Part shown: in pieces, positions 59,138-64,000 of the stretch
How the letters are laid out: the number at the start of each line of letters is the position of its first letter
Numbering within the stretch: the stretch's first letter is position 1
Source: Sphingopyxis sp. GW247-27LB
Lineage (GTDB): Bacteria > Pseudomonadota > Alphaproteobacteria > Sphingomonadales > Sphingomonadaceae
Direction of reading: 5' to 3'
Assembly: GCF_002277025.1 (NCBI RefSeq)
Contig: NZ_NIWD01000002.1
Location: 647,075 to 711,074, forward strand
Length of the DNA: 64,000 nt
Notes under the pieces: generated by a model
What the model was told of the DNA's origin: nothing
Database searches by the model: none
The model's input: only the letters and a program-made list of their open reading frames with translations
Translations under genes and position numbers: made by a program

Positions 59138-60364
59138 ATGAGCATCGTCCAGTATCGCGGTTTTGCCGGCGTTCGGCTCGAGGCGGAGGTTGCCGGGGCG
59201 GACGACGATCCGGCGGTGCTGCTGCTCCATGGCGCCGGGCAGACGCGCGCCGTCTGGGCGAGCATCGCCGATGCGCTCGGAAAGGCGGGGCGCCGCGTGA
59301 TCAGCCTCGACCTGCGCGGCCATGGCGGCAGCGAATGGCCCGAGGACGGGCGCTATGATTTCGAAGCGATGGTCGAGGATCTGCGCGCGGTGCTCGCGCA
59401 GCTCGGGACGCGCCCGGTGGTCGTCGCCTCGACGCTCGGCGGCTGGGTCGCCGGCGCGGCGCTCGAGCAGGACGCCGCGCTGCTCGCCTCGGGGCTCGTC
59501 CTCGTCGACCTGCCGGTCAATCCCGAAGCCGACGCGTCGCGGCGCATCGGCGAACGGCTGCGCGAAGCGGCGAACCTCGCGCCGGGGCAGGCGCAATGGG
59601 ATATAAGGCTGCTCGACGCCTTTGATCATGCCGCGATCGCCGAACGCTTTGCGGGCGTCGCGGCGAATATCGCGCTGCCGACGCTCTATGTCCGCGGGAT
59701 GATGAGCGACCTCGTCTCGCGCGACGATGCCGCCGCCTTCGTCGGCCAGCTTCCCGACGGCGAGCTGGTTGAGGTCGAGGATATGGCGCGGCTCGTCACC
59801 GACGACCGCAGCGACGCACTCGGCGCCTATCTGATCGATTTTCTCGAGCGCCGCGCGCCGCGCGGGTCGCCCGAATATCGCGCCGGGTCCGACGCGCGCA
59901 CCTTTCGCGACGCCCTCGGCTGTTTCGCGACCGGGGTGACGGTGGTGACCGCAATCTGCCCCGATGGCACGCCGATCGGGCTCACCGCGAACAGCTTCAC
60001 CTCGGTCTCGCTCGACCCGCCGCTGCTGCTCGTCTGTATCGCCAACAGCGCGGGCAGCGGCGCGGCCTTGCGCGGGGCGGACCGCTTCGCGGTCAACGTG
60101 CTTCAGATCGGCCAGCAGCCGACGTCGAACCGTTTCGCCGGCAAGGGCGAGGACCGCTTCGCCGCGACGCCGTGGGAGATGGGCGAGTTCGGCACCCCCG
60201 TGCTCCCCGGATCGCTGAGCAGCTTCGAATGCGCGCGCGAGGCGGTGCACGAGGGCGGCGACCATTTCATCCTCGTCGGCCGCGTCCTCAAGGCGATCTT
60301 CGAACCGCGCCGCGACCCCTTGCTCTATTTCCGCGGCAAATATCGCAAGCTGCATTTCGCATGA
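59138..60364 (+). CDS. Fusion of alpha/beta-hydrolase and flavin reductase domains
   Basis: 408 aa. Residues 1-245 form an alpha/beta hydrolase: oxyanion segment LLLHGAGQTRAVW (29-41), LDLRGHGGSEWP, and the elbow VVVASTLGGWVAG, where the nucleophile position (GxSxG) holds Thr99 instead of Ser. Residues 255-408 are a flavin-reductase/DIM6-NTAB domain: FRDALGCFATGVTVVTAICPDG, LTANSFTSVSLDPPLLLVCI and RDPLLYFRGKYRKLHF. The second domain supplies reduced FMN to an oxygenase or acts as an FMN-binding reductase. It may serve the nitronate monooxygenase-like protein nearby; this is inference. Confidence 0.9.
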   Translation: MSIVQYRGFAGVRLEAEVAGADDDPAVLLLHGAGQTRAVWASIADALGKAGRRVISLDLRGHGGSEWPEDGRYDFEAMVEDLRAVLAQLGTRPVVVASTLGGWVAGAALEQDAALLASGLVLVDLPVNPEADASRRIGERLREAANLAPGQAQWDIRLLDAFDHAAIAERFAGVAANIALPTLYVRGMMSDLVSRDDAAAFVGQLPDGELVEVEDMARLVTDDRSDALGAYLIDFLERRAPRGSPEYRAGSDARTFRDALGCFATGVTVVTAICPDGTPIGLTANSFTSVSLDPPLLLVCIANSAGSGAALRGADRFAVNVLQIGQQPTSNRFAGKGEDRFAATPWEMGEFGTPVLPGSLSSFECAREAVHEGGDHFILVGRVLKAIFEPRRDPLLYFRGKYRKLHFA

Positions 60365-60434
60365 GGCTCGGCGTTGCCTGCCCGTGGCCAACCGCCTGCT
60401 CTTGGTTCATAAGCCGGTGGTGAAGGAAGGGGTT

Positions 60435-60486
60435 TGGTGAGCCCTGCTGGGTTCGAACCAGCGACCTACTGATTAAAAGTCAATCT
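60435..60486 (-). pseudogene. 3' part of tRNA-Lys(TTT), integration (att) site
   Basis: Minus strand: anticodon loop CTTTTAA with a 5-bp anticodon stem, T-arm GCTGG-TTCGAAC-CCAGC, acceptor 3' strand AGGGCTC, discriminator A and encoded CCA (60437-60435). Sequence further 5' (beyond about 60486) is AT-rich and lacks the D-arm and the acceptor partner GAGCCCT. The missing half should be at the far end of the integrated element, outside the window. Confidence 0.75.
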
Positions 60487-60853
60487 TTTCAATAACTTAT
60501 ATCATTCGATATCGCAGCATCTCGTCCGCTAGTCAATGATTTTTCGACTCTTTGGTTGAGCAATTTGTCTGAGGCCGCTTCATGCTCTTTCACCCAATCT
60601 TAAGCGCCCGATACCCGCTTGGGACCCCAGCGGAAGATCGGTGATTTTCTGGGTATCGGATGGTGGGAGAAGGTTCGGGCTTTATTGAGCACGATGCCGG
60701 TCGCCAGTGTCATATCGATCGATGCCTGCTCCGTCAGGAAAAATCCCATGCTTCATTGCCCTACGCCTCATGCAGAGTAATGATCGATAGAAAGATGTTT
60801 TATAAATCATTTAATGCGCATATTGTGATCGATAGAAAGGCTGTCGATCGATC
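60487..60853. other. AT-rich gene-free segment of the integrative element
   Basis: 367 bp without a supported gene. It lies between the tRNA fragment and fic-type gene and holds the repeated TGATCGATAGAAAG motif near its right end. A 177-aa open frame starting at 60660 overlaps the Fic gene in another frame and is not convincing. Confidence 0.5.
60781..60839. promoter_or_regulatory. Direct repeats upstream of the Fic gene
   Basis: TGATCGATAGAAAG occurs at 60781-60794 and 60826-60839, 45 bp apart, with further GATCGAT copies at 60716 and 60845. Spaced direct repeats just before the Fic start suggest regulator binding sites; the second copy ends 14 nt before the ATG, so binding would block translation or transcription. 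Confidence 0.45.
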
Positions 60854-61963
60854 ATGCGCTGGAACTGGCAACAACCGGATTGGCCGAATTTCCGCTTCGA
60901 TGCCGCGCGCCTCCATTCGGCGGAAGCGCAATTCCTCAAAGGGGCCGGGGTCGTCATCGGCACCTTGCATCATCTGGACGGCGAAACCCAGCGCGGCTTT
61001 GCAATCGAGCTTATCTCGCAAGAGATGGTCGAGAGTTCAGCGATCGAGGGGGAGGTGCTCGACCGCGCCAGCGTGCAATCCTCGATCGCCAAGCAGCTTG
61101 GATTTGCCGTATCCCAGCGCCGCGCGAATGCCGCGGAAGCCGGGGCGGCGGAACTTATGGCCGATCTCTATCGGAGCTATGCCCAGCCGCTGACCGATCG
61201 CCAGTTATTCGATTGGCACAAGATGCTGATGAACGGTCGCAGGGACATCAACGAGGTCGGCGCGTACCGCGCGCATGCCGATGCGATGCAAATCGTCTCC
61301 GGCGCGCTCCATGCGCCTCGCGTCCACTATGAGGCGCCGCCCTCGGATCGTGTGCCCGCCGAGATGCAGGCGTTCATCCAATGGTTCAACGATAGCGCAC
61401 CGGCAGGAGCCAAGCCCCTTTCAGCGATCACGCGCGCCGGGATTGCACATCTATGGTTTGAATCGATCCATCCGTTTGAAGATGGAAACGGGCGCATTGG
61501 GCGGGCGATCGCCGAGAAGGCACTTGCACAGGCTCTTGAAGCGCCGACGCTGACCGCCCTTGCCGAAACCATCAATCGGCATCGCAAGGCCTATTATGCG
61601 GAACTCCAGCGCGCGAGCGCGGTCAACGAGATTGATAGTTGGCTCGGTTGGTTTGCCGACATCGTGCTTGAAGCCCAAACGAGGACGATCGCACGTATCC
61701 GTTTCCTCATAGAAAAGACCCGCATGTTCGATCGCCTTAGAAACCGGATCAACGCGCGGCAAGAGAAGGCGTTGTTGCGCATGTTTGCCGAAGGCCCGGA
61801 TGGCTTCAAAGGCGGGCTCAGTGCGCATAACTACCGGACGATCACGGATGCGACATCCGCGACGGCCACCCGCGATCTTTCTGAATTGGTCGATCTGGAA
61901 GCCCTCACACGCACGGGCGAACGGCGTTATGCGCGTTATTATCTCAACGTGGATATCGGCTAG
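60854..61963 (+). CDS. Fic-family AMP-transferase (class II, N-terminal inhibitory motif)
   Basis: 369 aa. The N-terminal DUF4172-type start is MRWNWQQPDWPNFRFD. Inhibitory motif SSAIEG lies at residues 61-66 (S/TxxxEG/N, Glu65), and the complete catalytic motif HPFEDGNGRIGR at 206-217 (His206). A C-terminal winged helix (about 300-365) ends in ERRYARYYLNVD. Fic enzymes AMPylate target proteins; the intact inhibitory Glu in the same chain makes a separate antitoxin unnecessary. No partner gene was found adjacent. Start at 60854, with a weak ribosome-binding site. Confidence 0.9.
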   Translation: MRWNWQQPDWPNFRFDAARLHSAEAQFLKGAGVVIGTLHHLDGETQRGFAIELISQEMVESSAIEGEVLDRASVQSSIAKQLGFAVSQRRANAAEAGAAELMADLYRSYAQPLTDRQLFDWHKMLMNGRRDINEVGAYRAHADAMQIVSGALHAPRVHYEAPPSDRVPAEMQAFIQWFNDSAPAGAKPLSAITRAGIAHLWFESIHPFEDGNGRIGRAIAEKALAQALEAPTLTALAETINRHRKAYYAELQRASAVNEIDSWLGWFADIVLEAQTRTIARIRFLIEKTRMFDRLRNRINARQEKALLRMFAEGPDGFKGGLSAHNYRTITDATSATATRDLSELVDLEALTRTGERRYARYYLNVDIG

Positions 61964-62197
61964 GCTGGCAGGTAGTCATCATTCGATCGCATGAGACCCA
62001 AAACCGAGAAACAGTGTCGCGACGCTTGGTCTGAGCATCGGTACGAGAAATTGATCTAAACAACCCCCCGGTGTCGGAGCATATTATCAGATTGCGCCGC
62101 GTTGCACTTTCCTGATCCGGGTTCTCCACAGACGAGGAATTCCTTTGAGATTGGCTGATTTCCATGATTATTGAAGTGTCATTCGAAAGGATGACAC

Positions 62198-63352
62198 ATG
62201 AAGAAAGCCTTGACCGCGAAAACACTCGATGCCCTCAAGGGCAAAGAAAAACGATATGATGTCCATGATCTTCACTGTCCCGGCCTGAGTGTTCGGGTTT
62301 CGGAGAACGGACGAAAAGTCTTTTCCGTCAAATTCCGTTTTGGCCTTGAACAGAAACGGGTCACGCTTGGCGTCTATCCGCGCCTGTCGTTGGCAACGGC
62401 CCGCGAGAAGGCAATCGATTTACTCCGGCAGGCCGATGAGGGGATCGACCCAACCAAGCGGCGACGCAGACCCGACATGAAGGTCGAGACCGTCTGCCGC
62501 GAGTTCATCCGCTTATATGCGCAGACCCGCAATAAGAGTTGGCGCGAAGCTGAGCGCATATTGGAGCAGGAATTCGTAAGCGCGCATGGCCAGCGTGATA
62601 TCCGCGAGATCAAGCGGTACGACATATTGGAATTGATGGACGCAGCCATTGAGCGGAGAGCAGGCTATCAGGCCAACCGCATCCTCTCGCATGTCCGCAA
62701 ACTGTTCAACTGGTGTATCGAACGCGGAATTCTCGAAGCCAGCCCGATCGTCGGCGTGAAACCTCCCACCAAGGAGGTGTCCCGCGAGCGTGTGTTGAAC
62801 GATGATGAGTTGGTTCGCATTCTGCGGGCATGCCGCAACGAGGTCTATCCGTTTCGGCAGATCGTTCCCATGCTGCTAGCGACCGCACAACGCCGGGGCG
62901 AACTGACCGAGATGCGCTGGAGCGAAATCGATCTCGAGGAGAAGGTTTGGGTGATTCCAGCCGAGCGCGCCAAGAACGGCAAGAAGCATTATGTGCCGCT
63001 CAGCACCTTCGCCCTCGAAATCCTCAATGAGGTCCCGCGTTTCCTCGATTGCGATTACGTCTTTACGACCACGCGCCAAACGCCTGTCAGTGGCTATTCG
63101 AAGTGGCTGCGCCGGCTCTCCGCCGAATCCGAAACCTCCGACTGGCGCTACCATGACCTGCGCCGCACCGCCGCGACCAACCTTGCCAAGCTGGGGGTTG
63201 CGCAAGCTGTGACCGAGAAGATTCTAAACCACGTCAGCGGCATTATTTCAGGCGTTGCGGCGGTGTATAACCGGCACAACTATGCCGATGAAAAGCGCGA
63301 GGCATTGGAGATGTGGGGGCAGCGGCTCGCGGAATTGAGCCCAAATGTGTAG
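62198..63352 (+). CDS. Tyrosine integrase, P4/DUF4102 type
   Basis: 384 aa. N-terminal arm-binding domain (LTAKTLDALKGKEKRYDVHD, then PGLSVRVSENGRKVFSVKFRF; residues 4-85), a core-binding domain, and the catalytic domain with Arg in ATAQRRGELTEMRW, His and Arg in YHDLRRTAATNLAKLG, His in ILNHVSG and the nucleophile Tyr in AAVYNRHNY. This type integrates at tRNA 3' ends, in agreement with the tRNA-Lys fragment at 60435. AAAGGATGACAC precedes the start. Confidence 0.93.
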   Translation: MKKALTAKTLDALKGKEKRYDVHDLHCPGLSVRVSENGRKVFSVKFRFGLEQKRVTLGVYPRLSLATAREKAIDLLRQADEGIDPTKRRRRPDMKVETVCREFIRLYAQTRNKSWREAERILEQEFVSAHGQRDIREIKRYDILELMDAAIERRAGYQANRILSHVRKLFNWCIERGILEASPIVGVKPPTKEVSRERVLNDDELVRILRACRNEVYPFRQIVPMLLATAQRRGELTEMRWSEIDLEEKVWVIPAERAKNGKKHYVPLSTFALEILNEVPRFLDCDYVFTTTRQTPVSGYSKWLRRLSAESETSDWRYHDLRRTAATNLAKLGVAQAVTEKILNHVSGIISGVAAVYNRHNYADEKREALEMWGQRLAELSPNV

Positions 63353-63438
63353 GGCTTTTTGAGCAACCGACATGCGGACTCGCGCCAGCCCGGAGAGTTG
63401 GACGCATTGTTCGTGACTGCACGGCAGTAAGGAGCATC

Positions 63439-63927
63439 ATGTATCTGCCATGGCCGGAGATGTTTGGTGACGCGGCGATGCGCAAGCTGTCGGGGCATCT
63501 CGGGTTAGACGATAAGGTCGAGGCGGCGCGTCGCGATTTCCTAGCGGTCGGCAAACGCATTCGCGCGATTATCGATGCCACGCCGTCCAGCTTTGACCAT
63601 GGCCCTGATGATATGTCTCTCTCCAAGCGGGCGCGATGGCTGCAACAGCAGATACTCAACCCGGTTGAGGCATTGCGCGACGCCTTGGCTGATGATCCGA
63701 AATTCGCGCAGTACCCGGAAAATCACACATCGGCTTTGGCGGCGGATGAGCGGTATTCATTAGCTGAGAGCCTCGCGCGGCTGGAACGGTTCGCGACCGA
63801 CTTGCGTGATGACCTTGCCGCCCGTTCTGAGTCTCGGCACCTCAGTCACAATTGTCAAACGGCGTTCAAAAGGGACCCCCTATCGGCGTCGAAGAGGGAC
63901 CCCCTTTTCGGATATGATGCCGGTTAG
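63439..63927 (+). CDS. Protein of unknown function, C-terminus apparently replaced by an IS end
   Basis: 162 aa. AAGGAG precedes the ATG at 63439. The body (residues 1-130) is helical and unrecognised (MYLPWPEMFGDAAMRKLSGH...). The last about 25 residues (RDPLSASKRDPLFGYDAG) are encoded by the two AGGGACCCCC repeats that look like an IS21-family end, so the original gene was probably longer. It lies 86 nt after the integrase gene. Confidence 0.6.
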   Translation: MYLPWPEMFGDAAMRKLSGHLGLDDKVEAARRDFLAVGKRIRAIIDATPSSFDHGPDDMSLSKRARWLQQQILNPVEALRDALADDPKFAQYPENHTSALAADERYSLAESLARLERFATDLRDDLAARSESRHLSHNCQTAFKRDPLSASKRDPLFGYDAG

Positions 63928-64000
63928 TTGAGGGTCGCCTTGCGCTGCGTGCGGCGGAGGGCGGGCGTAGCCCGACCGGAGGCGCGCGCAGCGCAAGATA
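63853..64000. mobile_element. Left end of a probable IS21-family element (partial)
   Basis: TTGTCAAACGGCGTTC is followed by two direct repeats AGGGACCCCC (63871-63880 and 63895-63904), 24 bp apart. This reads like the multiple terminal repeats of IS21-type elements found in rhizobia and sphingomonads. The transposase genes would be to the right of the window. The exact end is not certain. No coding frame is supported at 63928-64000. Confidence 0.45.

Larger units (their letters stand above)
60435..64000. mobile_element. Integrative element at tRNA-Lys, left end (partial)
   Basis: Begins at the truncated tRNA-Lys and continues past the window. It contains a Fic protein, a P4-type tyrosine integrase and an open frame that seems to be interrupted by an IS21-like end. 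Base composition is less GC-rich than the chromosome to the left, notably at 60490-60850 and 61970-62200. The right attachment site is not visible. Confidence 0.65.

Noticed and set aside
60660..61193. 177-codon frame before and over the Fic gene
   Set aside because: Overlaps the Fic gene in another frame; the Fic frame has full family motifs.
1..64000. CRISPR array, rRNA or riboswitch
   Set aside because: No regularly spaced repeats of CRISPR type, no rRNA segments and no recognisable riboswitch core were seen on reading.

Overview
The window is a GC-rich chromosomal segment that looks alphaproteobacterial, most likely Sphingomonadaceae (Sphingopyxis-like). This rests on the type of TonB-dependent receptor, a PhaR regulator, a CoA-ester degradation block rich in acyl-CoA dehydrogenases, and dense short palindromic repeats between genes. 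The assignment comes from gene content only; no database was searched.

1-15.5 kb: the left part of a Mu-like transposable prophage, read mostly on the minus strand. From right to left: lipoprotein and c-type repressor (plus strand), operator region, Ner-like regulator, ParB-like protein, small zinc-finger and helix-turn-helix genes, two DNA-methyltransferase-like genes, a protein carrying a copy of the transposase DNA-binding domain, a gene with a tRNA-like sequence inside its reading frame, the MuA transposase, MuB ATPase, a free-standing DnaA domain IV protein, GemA, a Mor-type activator, a GH108 lysozyme and overlapping Rz/Rz1 spanins. It ends in a structural-type gene cut by the window edge. 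Nearly every junction is an ATGA or GTGA overlap, so the region behaves as one translationally coupled operon. Repeated GTGGGAYY-type sites near 15.13-15.52 kb are candidate transposase-binding sites at the prophage end.

15.6-45.3 kb: ordinary chromosome. It carries a ClC channel with a divergent MarR regulator, a CDF transporter, an arginine succinyltransferase operon (M20 hydrolase-astA-astB), a cyclase-family hydrolase, an MHS-type transporter, alr, a large TonB-dependent receptor, phaR, proS, a GNAT enzyme, rnr, an XRE regulator, an alpha-amino-acid ester hydrolase-like enzyme, a universal stress protein, pdhC and lpdA. Between pdhC and lpdA sits a 484-bp element with perfect 40-bp inverted ends encoding a DUF559 nuclease-like protein. 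It is followed by a PAP2 phosphatase, an EamA transporter, a GFA-family protein and an amidohydrolase.

45.3-60.4 kb: a CoA-ester degradation block. It holds a tyrosine phosphatase, enoyl-CoA hydratase, five acyl-CoA dehydrogenase-family genes, a CoA transferase, a PhoX-like protein, thiolase, two SDRs, a nitronate monooxygenase and an alpha/beta-hydrolase-flavin reductase fusion. Two or three ACGT-centred palindromes in its promoter gaps suggest one shared regulator.

60.4-64 kb: the left end of an integrative element attached at the 3' part of a tRNA-Lys. It has a Fic protein, a tyrosine integrase, and an open frame that appears to run into the end of an IS21-like element.
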